This document shows, one piece after another, positions 26,418-33,967 of a stretch of DNA of 40,289 nt (position 1 is the stretch's first letter; every line of letters starts with the position of its first letter). The stretch is from positions 1 through 40,289 of the forward strand of contig CANJXJ010000012.1 in the NCBI GenBank assembly GCA_947478955.1, read 5' to 3'. Position numbers and translations under genes: made by a program. The notes under the pieces were generated by a model. The model was not told the DNA's origin and did not search any database. It saw nothing but the letters and a program-made list of their open reading frames with translations. Source of the stretch: Alphaproteobacteria bacterium. GTDB lineage: Bacteria; Pseudomonadota; Alphaproteobacteria; Paracaedibacterales; CAITNM01.

Positions 26418-27617
26418 ATGAAAATTTCACATTTATTTCTAGCACTAATCTTATTAAGCCAAACAATTGTAAATGCAACATCTGAAAGGGCAACTGGGTA
26501 CACCCCAGCAAGCGAAGAAGTTCTTCATGAGCTTAGAGCAATGCCACGTGTATCTTTAGCTACCGCAGGCCCAAGTGATCTAACTGCTGATGGCTTTGCA
26601 GAACTAGAAAACATAAGATCATGGCCAAAAGAATTAGTGTATGACCAAAGCACTATTGGTTCGTGCACAGCAAATTCAATGGCATTTATTTTACGGTTTT
26701 TGTCCGTTATGAACAGCAACGACCGTGCTGATTTTTTAACAAATCCAGCACGCTTAGATCCAGCTAGACTTTTTCATTACTGGAATTCACGTTTTTACGA
26801 AGGAAAAATTTACGGAGACGTTGCAGCAACAAAGAAAGATGCAGGCGCGTCCATGGCAGGAGCAATATTAGCTATGGATAAATACGGTTGCTGTCCGGAA
26901 GTCTTTACTAGTTCTTTGGAAACATGGAAGGGTACTGACTTAGAAGGAACGTTTAAGTACGGCGGTCTCCCCTATAATGTTACAGCGTACACACAACAAC
27001 CAACCCCTGAAGACTATCGCTTTGCTTTAGACAGTGATTTAGATGGCATTAATCCAGGTACAGTTTTTGCTGGCAGCGACACTCGTACGAATCCTTATGC
27101 AAGCGTAGCAAAAAACTTACAATATCAAGACCTCAGCAGCATGTTTAGAAAACCTAACCAGAAAACAAAAAATACGCCGGGGGAAGCTGCATCTGCAATA
27201 ATGAAAATGCGCGCAGCATTAGCAGAAAACAAACCTGTTTATATAGGTTTACTTCTGAATCGAAGTTTCTTTAAAGATAAGGCTGGGTTTATTCCAACAC
27301 CTTCTTTAAAAAGGTTTACGCCTGTAGGTGGGCACGCAATCGCTATAGTCGGGCATGGCCCCTATAATTCAGCAACCCCTACCAAGAACTATTTTAAGTT
27401 TATTAATTCCTGGGGACCAACTTGGGGTGATGGAGGATTTGGATATTTATCCGATGACTATGTTGGAAATATTAATTTTTTCCAGATAGAAGCATTTGCT
27501 GTTTCATTACTAGCGAGCCCAGAGGTATTGCCTGCAGCAGGGGCAGGAAAAGCAAGCATAAAAAAAGCCAAGCACACTAGAAAACGAGGCAGAGAAAAAG
27601 AAGAAAGAGACGACTAA
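26418..27617 (+). CDS. Secreted papain-like (C1 family) cysteine protease
   Basis: Probable exported cysteine protease. The start is ATG 26418, which has a strong ribosome site (AAGGAGG, 8 nt upstream) and yields a clean signal peptide (MKISHLFLALILLSQTIVNA); the longer frame from 26367 lacks both. In the 399-residue product the catalytic triad reads Cys83 (STIGSCTANSMAF), His306 (VGGHAIAIVGHG) and Asn330 (FINSWGPTWGDGGFGYL), with an oxyanion Gln expected at DQSTIGSC (Gln77). A 220-residue stretch separates Cys and His, longer than in papain. The C-terminal 23 residues are strongly basic (KKAKHTRKRGREKEE). No propeptide motif was recognised. Substrate and destination (periplasm, medium or host) are unknown. 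Confidence 0.82.
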   Translation: MKISHLFLALILLSQTIVNATSERATGYTPASEEVLHELRAMPRVSLATAGPSDLTADGFAELENIRSWPKELVYDQSTIGSCTANSMAFILRFLSVMNSNDRADFLTNPARLDPARLFHYWNSRFYEGKIYGDVAATKKDAGASMAGAILAMDKYGCCPEVFTSSLETWKGTDLEGTFKYGGLPYNVTAYTQQPTPEDYRFALDSDLDGINPGTVFAGSDTRTNPYASVAKNLQYQDLSSMFRKPNQKTKNTPGEAASAIMKMRAALAENKPVYIGLLLNRSFFKDKAGFIPTPSLKRFTPVGGHAIAIVGHGPYNSATPTKNYFKFINSWGPTWGDGGFGYLSDDYVGNINFFQIEAFAVSLLASPEVLPAAGAGKASIKKAKHTRKRGREKEERDD

Positions 27618-27632
27618 ATTCTCACGTCACAC

Positions 27633-27660
27633 ATGGAAGTTCTATTTATAGAACTTCCAT
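27633..27660. terminator. Perfect hairpin between convergent genes
   Basis: A 13-bp perfect inverted repeat (27633-27645 and 27648-27660, arm ATGGAAGTTCTAT) lies 16 bp after the papain-like stop. It also contains the last five codons and stop of the convergent small secreted protein gene. There is no T-tract on either side, so it may be a Rho-independent-like boundary, an RNA 3'-end stabiliser, or both. Confidence 0.5.
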
Positions 27661-28130
27661 TCACTATGGTCTGCAACTTTAACTCGTCTAGACAATTTAT
27701 CAATTGCATTTTTATTATTTTTTCCAAAACTGAATGATATATCTGAAAGAGCAAAAACTTTGCTGTAAATATCATCAATTAAACCAAGACCTTTTTCGCT
27801 TTTTGGATCAACACATGCAGCATGTAAAAGCTTTCGCAAATCGTTACCGGTTATACCCGAACCTGTTAAAGTCCCAACCCTCCCACCTCTGCCAAGAGTA
27901 TTCCAAACTGCTAAAATCTCAATTTTTCTTGTGCCAACATCTTCCCTTAGATAGCAAGTCAAGTTTTCCTCACTTACACCTATTCTGGTACTGGCAATTT
28001 CTTGGAAACCAGATCTTGGGAAAAATCGACCTGTATATACACTTTCTTCAAAAATAGCTCTGTCTGATAGACTAGATCCATGAAGCTGAAAGCAAGCTAC
28101 GCTTAACAAAATAAATAAAAGCAAAATCAC
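27642..28130 (-). CDS. Small secreted protein of unknown function
   Basis: I do not recognise this 162-residue protein. It starts with GTG at 28130 (an in-frame TGA lies just upstream and no ATG is available; AGG sits close upstream). A signal peptide follows (ILLLFILLSVACFQLHG, cleavage near residue 18). The mature part has mixed alpha/beta character, a Gly-rich turn (LGRGGRVGTLTGSG, about 78-91) and two Cys (about 59 and 106) that could pair in the periplasm. It faces the papain-like protease tail to tail with a 24-bp gap and shares a palindrome with it. An inhibitor or partner role would be only a guess. Confidence 0.6.
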   Translation of the reverse strand: MILLLFILLSVACFQLHGSSLSDRAIFEESVYTGRFFPRSGFQEIASTRIGVSEENLTCYLREDVGTRKIEILAVWNTLGRGGRVGTLTGSGITGNDLRKLLHAACVDPKSEKGLGLIDDIYSKVFALSDISFSFGKNNKNAIDKLSRRVKVADHSEWKFYK

Positions 28131-28210
28131 ACCTAATTTTTTATTTCATTTATTGTATAGCAAAACCAATAAGAATGAAACAAATTTCTATTTTATCAAT
28201 AGATAATTAG

Positions 28211-29677
28211 TTAAAATTCTAATTTTTTCTTTAGTATTGTATTTGCGACGCCTGGGTTAGCCTTACCTTGAAGCGCTTTCATCACTTGCCCAACAAGAAA
28301 ACCAAATACTTGCTCTTTTCCAGCCCTGTATTGTTCAACCTGTGTAGGGTTAGCTGCAAGCACCTCATCGACTGCTTTTTCAATAACACTTGTATCTGAA
28401 ACCTGCTTTAGGCCAAGCTCATCAATTAACTGCGCAGGTGCTTTACCAGATTCCCACATCTTAGCAAATACATCTTTAGCAATTTTTCCCGAGATAGTGT
28501 CGTCAATAATTAGGTCAACCAGGTTTGCCAAATGCTGTGGAGCAAAAGGTAAGTTATCAATGTTTTTGCCGTCACGATTCATCGCGCCAAATACTTCAAC
28601 TATTAGCCAATTAGCAATAAGCTTAGCAGCCCCTTGACCTTTGGAATGGCCAACAATTAGTTCATAAAAATCAGCAACTTCTTTTTCTGCCACAAGAACA
28701 TTTGCATCATATTCAGTTAAGGTAAATTCTTTAATAAACCTATCACGCTTAGCATCAGGCAGTTCAGGCATGGATGCTCGAATTGCTTCAATGCGCGCTT
28801 CATCAAGCACAAGGGGACGCAGATCAGGATCAGGAAAATACCTGTAATCCATAGCGTCTTCTTTACTACGCATAGAACGGGTAACACCTTTGGTGGGGTC
28901 AAACAGCCGTGTTTCCTGAACAACGGTGCCTCCGCTTTCAATAATTTCTAATTGGCGCACAATTTCATATTCAATAGCTTGCCCTAAGAACCTTACTGAA
29001 TTTACGTTTTTAATTTCTGCGCGCGTACCAAATGGAGTATCTGGCTTATGCAAAGAAATGTTGGCATCAACCCGAAGACTTCCTTGTTCCATATTGCCAT
29101 CACAAGTGCCAAGGTAACGCAAAATTGAACGAAGCTTTTTCACATACGCCATGGCTTCTTGGGCAGAACGCATTTCTGGCTCAGAAACAATTTCCATCAA
29201 CGCAACACCTGCCCTATTGAAATCAATGTACGATAAGTTCGGGTGTAAATCGTGGGTACTTTTACCTGCATCCTGCTCTAAGTGCAGACGAGTAATATTA
29301 ATGCGTTTTGTTTCTGAATTTTCCAAATCAATGTCTACATATCCACCAGTAACGATTGGATAATAAAATTGTGAAATCTGGTAACCCAAAGGAAGGTCAG
29401 GGTAAAAATAGTTTTTACGATCAAACACCGATACACGATTAATGGTTGAATTCATTCCTAGCCCTGTTTTAATGGCTTGATCAACACAGGCCTTGTTTAA
29501 AACCGGAAGCATGCCGGGCATGCCCGCGTCAAGGAAAGTCACATGGGTGTTTGGATCTGCCCCAAATACAGCCGACGCGCCTGAAAATAATTTAGCATTT
29601 GAAACAGCCTGCGCATGGACTTCAAGTCCGATAACGACTTCCCAAAGTCCTGTTTGTCCTTGAATAAGATTTTTCAT
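28211..29677 (-). CDS. gatB: Asp/Glu-tRNA amidotransferase subunit B
   Basis: GatB binds misacylated Glu-tRNA(Gln)/Asp-tRNA(Asn), phosphorylates the side chain and receives ammonia from GatA. Family motifs: [12 protein letters not shown] at the N-terminus, [23 protein letters not shown], and the C-terminal YqeY-like tail domain (last ~100 residues). GTG 29686 touches the gatA stop, but ATG 29677 has AGGTGA 5 nt upstream and is the better start (488 residues). The full gatC-gatA-gatB set implies that the organism makes Gln-tRNA and/or Asn-tRNA by transamidation. Confidence 0.97.
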   Translation of the reverse strand: MKNLIQGQTGLWEVVIGLEVHAQAVSNAKLFSGASAVFGADPNTHVTFLDAGMPGMLPVLNKACVDQAIKTGLGMNSTINRVSVFDRKNYFYPDLPLGYQISQFYYPIVTGGYVDIDLENSETKRINITRLHLEQDAGKSTHDLHPNLSYIDFNRAGVALMEIVSEPEMRSAQEAMAYVKKLRSILRYLGTCDGNMEQGSLRVDANISLHKPDTPFGTRAEIKNVNSVRFLGQAIEYEIVRQLEIIESGGTVVQETRLFDPTKGVTRSMRSKEDAMDYRYFPDPDLRPLVLDEARIEAIRASMPELPDAKRDRFIKEFTLTEYDANVLVAEKEVADFYELIVGHSKGQGAAKLIANWLIVEVFGAMNRDGKNIDNLPFAPQHLANLVDLIIDDTISGKIAKDVFAKMWESGKAPAQLIDELGLKQVSDTSVIEKAVDEVLAANPTQVEQYRAGKEQVFGFLVGQVMKALQGKANPGVANTILKKKLEF

Positions 29678-29686
29678 GAAAGTCAC

Positions 29687-31147
29687 CTATATGGCCTTGA
29701 AATGAGGAAATTGAGCAGCCTGCTCTAACGTCAAACCAACATTAAATAACAGTTGCTCTGATAATTTTGGACCGATTAACTGTAGCCCTAGGGGCAATCC
29801 GTCATTGGACAATCCAACTGGAACAGAAATACCAGGTAGCTCTGCCAGATTCACAGTTACGGTGTAAATATCATTTAAGTACATCGCAACCGGATCATTG
29901 TTACTATCGTGCAAACCAAAAGCTGCACTTGGCGTAGTTGGCGTTAAAATCACATCGACTTTTTCAAAAGCATTATCAAAATCTTGGGATATAAGCTTTT
30001 TTACTTTTTGAGCCCTTGTGTAATAAGCATCGTAATAACCAGCAGACAAAACATACGTGCCAATCATGATGCGGCGTTTTACTTCTGCACCAAACCCATC
30101 ATGCCGCGTATTTTGGTACATTTCATCCAAAGTTAGGCTATCTACTCGTGCTCCATAACGGACACCGTCATAGCGAGCTAGATTTGCTGATGCTTCTGCT
30201 GGGGCAATAATGTAATAAGTAGGCAACGCTGCAGCGGTCATTTTTAAAGAAATATCAACAATTTCAGCGCCTTCGGCTTTTAACCAGTTGATGCCCTTTT
30301 GAAGTAAATCTTGGCCTTCTTGGTTTAAGCCTTCCAAGTATTCCTTTGGCAAACCAACCCGTAGGCCTTTAGCTGCTGGCTTTAAGTTGGCAGTATAATC
30401 TGGAATTGTAACATTTAAACTTGTAGCATCTTTATCGTCATAACTTGCCATGTGCTGCAGTAAAAGTGCGCAGTCAGCAATGGTGTGCGCCATAGGACCA
30501 GCTTGGTCTAGGGATGATGCAAACGCTACCATCCCCCAACGGGAACATAATCCATATGTTGGCTTAATGCCCGTAATTCCGCAAAAAGCAGCGGGCTGAC
30601 GAATGGAGCCGCCCGTATCAGAAGCTGTTGCACCAAGGCAAAGGCCTGCAGCAATTGCTGCGGCTGAACCACCTGATGACCCACCAGGCACTAAATCTTT
30701 TTCAGGATCAGCTGTTGATCTCCAGGGATTAATCACTGGACCATAAGCGCTATTTAAGTTGCCGGACCCCATGGCGAATTCATCCATGTTCAATTTACCA
30801 AGGCTAATTGCGCCAGCCTTTTTTAAGTTGTCCGATACGGTTGATTCATATGGGGGAATGAAATTTTTCAAAATATTAGAACCGGCAGTGGTGCGCACAC
30901 CCTGGGTGCAATATAAGTCTTTGTTGGCAATAGGCAGGCCATCTAGGGCAAGTGCATTGCCGCTTGCGATTCTCTTGTCAGCCTCTGCTGCTTGGGCCAA
31001 GGCATCATCAAAGGTTTCGGTAATAAAGCAATTCAAATCGCGTTTAGCTGTTGCTTCCTTAATAAAAGACTGCACCAATTCAGTTGATGAGCATTCCTTT
31101 GTTGCAAGCATTTTTTTTGCTTGTGTTAGGGTAATTTTTGTATCCAT
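29687..31147 (-). CDS. gatA: Asp/Glu-tRNA amidotransferase subunit A
   Basis: Amidase subunit that hydrolyses glutamine and channels ammonia to GatB. The Ser-cisSer-Lys triad is Lys76 (PIANKDLYC), Ser157 ([10 protein letters not shown]) and Ser181 ([10 protein letters not shown]), with spacing identical to the known family between the two Ser. The length of 486 residues is normal. It is separated from gatC by 133 bp that carry a large family-B palindrome, and abuts gatB. Confidence 0.98.
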   Translation of the reverse strand: MDTKITLTQAKKMLATKECSSTELVQSFIKEATAKRDLNCFITETFDDALAQAAEADKRIASGNALALDGLPIANKDLYCTQGVRTTAGSNILKNFIPPYESTVSDNLKKAGAISLGKLNMDEFAMGSGNLNSAYGPVINPWRSTADPEKDLVPGGSSGGSAAAIAAGLCLGATASDTGGSIRQPAAFCGITGIKPTYGLCSRWGMVAFASSLDQAGPMAHTIADCALLLQHMASYDDKDATSLNVTIPDYTANLKPAAKGLRVGLPKEYLEGLNQEGQDLLQKGINWLKAEGAEIVDISLKMTAAALPTYYIIAPAEASANLARYDGVRYGARVDSLTLDEMYQNTRHDGFGAEVKRRIMIGTYVLSAGYYDAYYTRAQKVKKLISQDFDNAFEKVDVILTPTTPSAAFGLHDSNNDPVAMYLNDIYTVTVNLAELPGISVPVGLSNDGLPLGLQLIGPKLSEQLLFNVGLTLEQAAQFPHFKAI

Positions 31148-31170
31148 GGATTATTCCTATTCAAATACGA

Positions 31171-31243
31171 TGGACCCTCCGGTCAAGCCGGAGGGAAACT
31201 GTGTTTCTTCTCTAGTTTCCCTCCGGCTTGATCGTAGAGTCCA
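31171..31243. repeat. Palindromic repeat, family B (gatC-gatA junction)
   Basis: Two 30-bp arms (31171-31200 and 31214-31243) are inverted copies with three mismatches around a 13-bp spacer. Each arm also holds an internal hairpin (CCCTCCGG-tcaag-CCGGAGGG in the left arm), so the element can form either one long or two short stems. Related arms are at 33214-33330 and a solo arm at 12073-12097. Within the gat operon it would be transcribed between gatC and gatA. Confidence 0.85.
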
Positions 31244-31280
31244 TAATGAAAAATTTTTCAAGTAAAACTTACGCATTACC

Positions 31281-31565
31281 CTACTCAACAACTTTTGGCA
31301 CAGCAAACATATCATGCGCTATCTGTGGAGCATTTTTGGTCACTTCTTTGACCTGATTTTGACAGGTGACTACGTCATCCCGTTCATGCATTTGTGCTTG
31401 AGGAAAATCATTTAAATTAACATTGCTAACATCTATCTGGGTTAGCTGATCAATCCAACTAAATATACCATTAAGCTGGGTTTGCATAACCACCTTTTCA
31501 GCATCATCTAATCGTATGCATGATAATTTTGAAATTTTTGCGACATCATTTATTGAAATTGTCAC
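31281..31565 (-). CDS. gatC: Asp/Glu-tRNA amidotransferase subunit C
   Basis: Small stabilising subunit that clamps GatA to GatB. The 94-residue protein has the family pattern: ISINDVAKISKLSCIRL at the start, a central QLNGIFSWIDQL helix, VNLNDFPQAQMHERDD, and the C-terminal IAHDMFAVPKVVE. The GTG start overlaps the xth stop (GTGA) and is preceded by a strong GGGGGGA ribosome site inside the end of xth, so the two genes are coupled. Confidence 0.95.
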   Translation of the reverse strand: MTISINDVAKISKLSCIRLDDAEKVVMQTQLNGIFSWIDQLTQIDVSNVNLNDFPQAQMHERDDVVTCQNQVKEVTKNAPQIAHDMFAVPKVVE

Positions 31566-32332
31566 ATTCCCCCCTTAAGTTGTACTTCAACCGGTGCATG
31601 GTCTGAGGCTTTTTCTAATCCACGCATGTAACGGTGCACTGTTGTATTGTTTAAGCTATCTGTTGCTTGGGGTGATAGTAGCAAATGATCAATCCGAAGG
31701 CCACCATCCTTTGCAAATGCTCCCTGCCTGTAATTCCACCATGTGTAAGGCATTGGACCCTGGGTGCTTTGGGCTACTGCATCAGTAAAGCCGGCATACA
31801 CAATTTTACGAAAAGCTTCTCGCTCTAATGGGGTGCACAATACTTGGTTTTTCCAAGCGATAGGATTGTAGACGTCATCATCTGTAGGGGCCACGTTGAA
31901 GTCACCACCAATGACAATTTTCTCATCAAGCGTAAGTAAGTATTGGGCATGATTATAAAGCCCTTCAAAAAATTTTAGTTTGTAGACATATGCAACTGAG
32001 TCAACTTCTTGACCATTAGGCACATAAACGCTTGCTACCCTTACTCCACCAGTGAATGCTTCAATGTAGCGAGATGTTGTATCCTCAAAGTTTGGGATGC
32101 CGCGCTGAACATCTTCAATTGGGTGTTTAGATAAAATTGCAACGCCGTTGTAGGTTTTTTGACCATACACAGCAATATTGTAGCCCAAGTCTTCAAGTGA
32201 AAATGGGAAAACATGGGATTCGCATTTTAATTCTTGCAGCAACAATACATCGGGCTGTTCATCTTTTAAAAAATTCTCAACGTGCGGCAATCGTGCGCGT
32301 ACAGAGTTAACATTCCAGGTAACTATTTTCAT
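31562..32332 (-). CDS. xth: Exodeoxyribonuclease III (AP endonuclease)
   Basis: Repairs abasic sites and trims 3' ends of DNA. Motifs of the EEP nuclease fold are present: MKIVTWNVNSVRARL (metal-binding Asn), LLLQELKCE (Glu ligand), GGDFNVAPTDDDVYNP, and SDHAPVEVQL (catalytic Asp-His). The frame is open to 32368, but ATG 32332 gives the conserved MKIVTWNVNSVRAR start and lies 5 bp after the upstream erpA-like stop. The product is 256 residues, normal for the family. It overlaps gatC by 4 bp. Confidence 0.95.
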   Translation of the reverse strand: MKIVTWNVNSVRARLPHVENFLKDEQPDVLLLQELKCESHVFPFSLEDLGYNIAVYGQKTYNGVAILSKHPIEDVQRGIPNFEDTTSRYIEAFTGGVRVASVYVPNGQEVDSVAYVYKLKFFEGLYNHAQYLLTLDEKIVIGGDFNVAPTDDDVYNPIAWKNQVLCTPLEREAFRKIVYAGFTDAVAQSTQGPMPYTWWNYRQGAFAKDGGLRIDHLLLSPQATDSLNNTTVHRYMRGLEKASDHAPVEVQLKGGM

Positions 32333-32337
32333 AATAT

Positions 32338-32667
32338 CTAAATCGAAAAAGAATTGCCGCAGCCACATGCTGAAGCCGCATTAGGGTTCTTGATAACAAA
32401 TTTTGCGCCGGTAAGGTCCTCTACGTAATCAAGATGAGAACCATTAACTAAGCCTAAGGAAATAAAATCCAACACAACTTCGATGGCGCCTTGGCTAAAA
32501 ATTTTATCATCATCGGTCAACTGAGTATCAATTAAAAAATTATATTGAAATCCTGAACACCCTCCGCCCTGCACAGAAATGCGGAATCTACTGCCCTGGG
32601 ATTCAGTTTCAAGGATTTTTTGAATATGCGTTGCTGCATTCGGTGTAACAATAAATGCCGCTTCCAT
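32338..32667 (-). CDS. erpA: HesB/ErpA-type iron-sulfur insertion protein
   Basis: A-type carrier that receives and delivers Fe-S clusters. The three ligand cysteines are present: Cys37 (GGGCSGF), Cys101 and Cys103 (SACGCGNSF). The length of 109 residues is typical. The sequence around YNFLIDTQLTDDDKIF fits ErpA better than IscA, but no isc/suf neighbours are present to decide, so the symbol is tentative. It heads the xth-gatC-gatA-gatB run with 5 bp to xth and diverges from ssb. Confidence 0.88.
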   Translation of the reverse strand: MEAAFIVTPNAATHIQKILETESQGSRFRISVQGGGCSGFQYNFLIDTQLTDDDKIFSQGAIEVVLDFISLGLVNGSHLDYVEDLTGAKFVIKNPNAASACGCGNSFSI

Positions 32668-32734
32668 GTTGCCAACTACTGTATAATTTTGTTAACTGAT
32701 GTCACTATAAATTTTTCAAGGCAAAAGGGCAATT

Positions 32735-33178
32735 ATGGCAGGCTCCGTAAATAAAGTTATTTTAATTGGGAATTTGGGTCGTGACCCAGAAATTCGCAAC
32801 GCACAAGATGGTACAAAGATTGTAACATTTTCAGTGGCAACCAGCGAAAGCTGGAAAGACAAGCAAACTGGCGAGCGAAAAGATAAAACAGAATGGCACC
32901 GCGTTGTGCTATTTAACGATCGTTTAGGTGAAGTTGCTGAAAAGTATCTGCGTAAAGGTTCTAAGGTTTACGTTGAAGGCGCCCTGCAAACGCGTAAATG
33001 GACAGATAGCAATAATGTAGAGCGTTATAGCACCGAAGTGGTTCTTTCCCGTTTCCGTGGAGAGCTAACATTGCTTGATAGCCGCAGTGGCGGTGATAAT
33101 GCTATGGAAGGTGATTCAAGCGGTGGTAGTGCATTACCAAGCCATTTCGATGAATTAAACGACGATATTCCGTTTTAG
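32735..33178 (+). CDS. ssb: Single-stranded DNA-binding protein
   Basis: Coats single-stranded DNA and recruits replication and repair enzymes. An N-terminal OB fold (about residues 1-112; [38 protein letters not shown]) is followed by a short Gly/Ser linker and the acidic tip DELNDDIPF that binds partners. At 147 residues it is on the short side because the linker is only about 20 residues. AAGGGC lies 8 nt before the ATG. The transcript ends in a good intrinsic terminator at 33246-33268. Confidence 0.97.
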   Translation: MAGSVNKVILIGNLGRDPEIRNAQDGTKIVTFSVATSESWKDKQTGERKDKTEWHRVVLFNDRLGEVAEKYLRKGSKVYVEGALQTRKWTDSNNVERYSTEVVLSRFRGELTLLDSRSGGDNAMEGDSSGGSALPSHFDELNDDIPF

Positions 33179-33213
33179 ATTCACCACCCAAGGTTTGATT
33201 TACACTATTGATA

Positions 33214-33330
33214 TGGACCCTACGATCAAGTCGTCGGGAAACTAGGGGGGCAGCGTGCTCCCTTTTTTAGTCATAGGAAAACCAGAGAAGTATCCCCTTT
33301 AGTTTTCCTCTGGCTTGACCAGAGGATCCA
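33214..33330. repeat. Palindromic repeat, family B, with insert
   Basis: Arms at 33214-33243 and 33301-33330 are diverged inverted copies that share TGGA(C/T)CCT, the TCAAG core and GGGAAACT-like ends with the 31171-31243 element. Here the arms are split by 57 bp that hold the ssb terminator (33246-33268). It sits between convergent ssb and the small lipoprotein gene. Confidence 0.75.
33246..33268 (+). terminator. Intrinsic terminator of ssb
   Basis: GGGGGCA (33246-33252) pairs with TGCTCCC (33256-33262), including one G-T wobble, around a GCG loop, and six T follow (33263-33268). It lies about 68 bp after the ssb stop, between the two arms of a family-B repeat. Confidence 0.75.
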
Positions 33331-33347
33331 CAAACATCGAGACTTAA

Positions 33348-33647
33348 TTAACGAAAAGGATAGGGAATCCAACTAAGAACCGCAGGCTTGGTTGGGGTTT
33401 TTTCTTGAGGGTCTGGCATTTTGCCAACTAGTCTGTGGCTTTCGCTTTCATCAAGCTCATGATCATAACACATGGATTCACCAAGGGTACGATAACAAAA
33501 GAGCTGCTTTTTAGGTTTTTTAGGCCTATCCGGATCCTCCGGATTTGGCGCCCAATTGGAACTTAGTATTTCATCTGACGTTGGACGAAATGCACCAAAA
33601 GGGTTGCACCCACTAAGAAATAAACATACCAGAACGAAAAAATACAT
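33348..33647 (-). CDS. Small lipoprotein behind a sigma54 promoter
   Basis: A 99-residue lipoprotein: signal MYFFVLVCLFLSGC with lipobox LSGC (Cys14), then a Pro/Lys-rich linker (NPEDPDRPKKPKK) and a compact motif CYRTLGESMCY (about 51-61) with two Cys that could pair. It continues with HRLVGKMPDP. I recall similar short CYRTL...CY lipoproteins in alphaproteobacteria but cannot name a function. The ATG at 33647 has no strong ribosome site. A textbook -24/-12 promoter lies about 35-50 bp upstream, so expression probably depends on RpoN and an activator. It is convergent with ssb. Confidence 0.75.
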   Translation of the reverse strand: MYFFVLVCLFLSGCNPFGAFRPTSDEILSSNWAPNPEDPDRPKKPKKQLFCYRTLGESMCYDHELDESESHRLVGKMPDPQEKTPTKPAVLSWIPYPFR

Positions 33648-33681
33648 GTGTTATAAAAATACTGTTTAGTACTTAAAGCTA

Positions 33682-33698
33682 ATGCAAGTTTTGTGCCA
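33682..33698 (-). promoter_or_regulatory. Sigma54 (-24/-12) promoter of the small lipoprotein gene
   Basis: On the minus strand the sequence reads TGGCAC-AAAAC-TTGCAT (33698 down to 33682), matching the RpoN consensus TGGCAC-N5-TTGCW exactly in both elements and spacing. Transcription would start near 33671, about 24 nt before the ATG at 33647. An inverted repeat GCTATT-catac-AATAGC at 33745-33761 lies 47 bp further upstream, where an enhancer-binding protein could bind. RpoN itself is encoded at 20085-21488. Confidence 0.7.
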
Positions 33699-33744
33699 GA
33701 GCATAAGGTGTGTGAATAAAGTTAAACGTCTATAAAATGGAATT

Positions 33745-33761
33745 GCTATTCATACAATAGC
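33745..33761. promoter_or_regulatory. Inverted repeat, possible activator site
   Basis: GCTATTCATACAATAGC is a perfect 6-bp inverted repeat with a 5-bp centre. It sits roughly 75-90 bp upstream of the start predicted for the sigma54 promoter and about 210 bp before the beta-barrel gene on the other strand. The remainder of the 33648-33967 gap is AT-rich with no gene or convincing sigma70 promoter seen. Confidence 0.35.
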
Positions 33762-33967
33762 CTCCCTTTGGTCAAAGCAAATAACAAATAAAGGAAAATG
33801 GTTAATAATTACCTTGCCAACTCTTCCCTTGATAAAAAACAGCAACCTTGTTGCACCATAGATACACTCAAAGATTTATAGATAAAACTTGCAGCAAAAA
33901 ATAGATAAAGTTTTAGGCAAACAGTATAGAGTTTATATTGTAATAAAACGTTAAAAGAGGAACTTAT

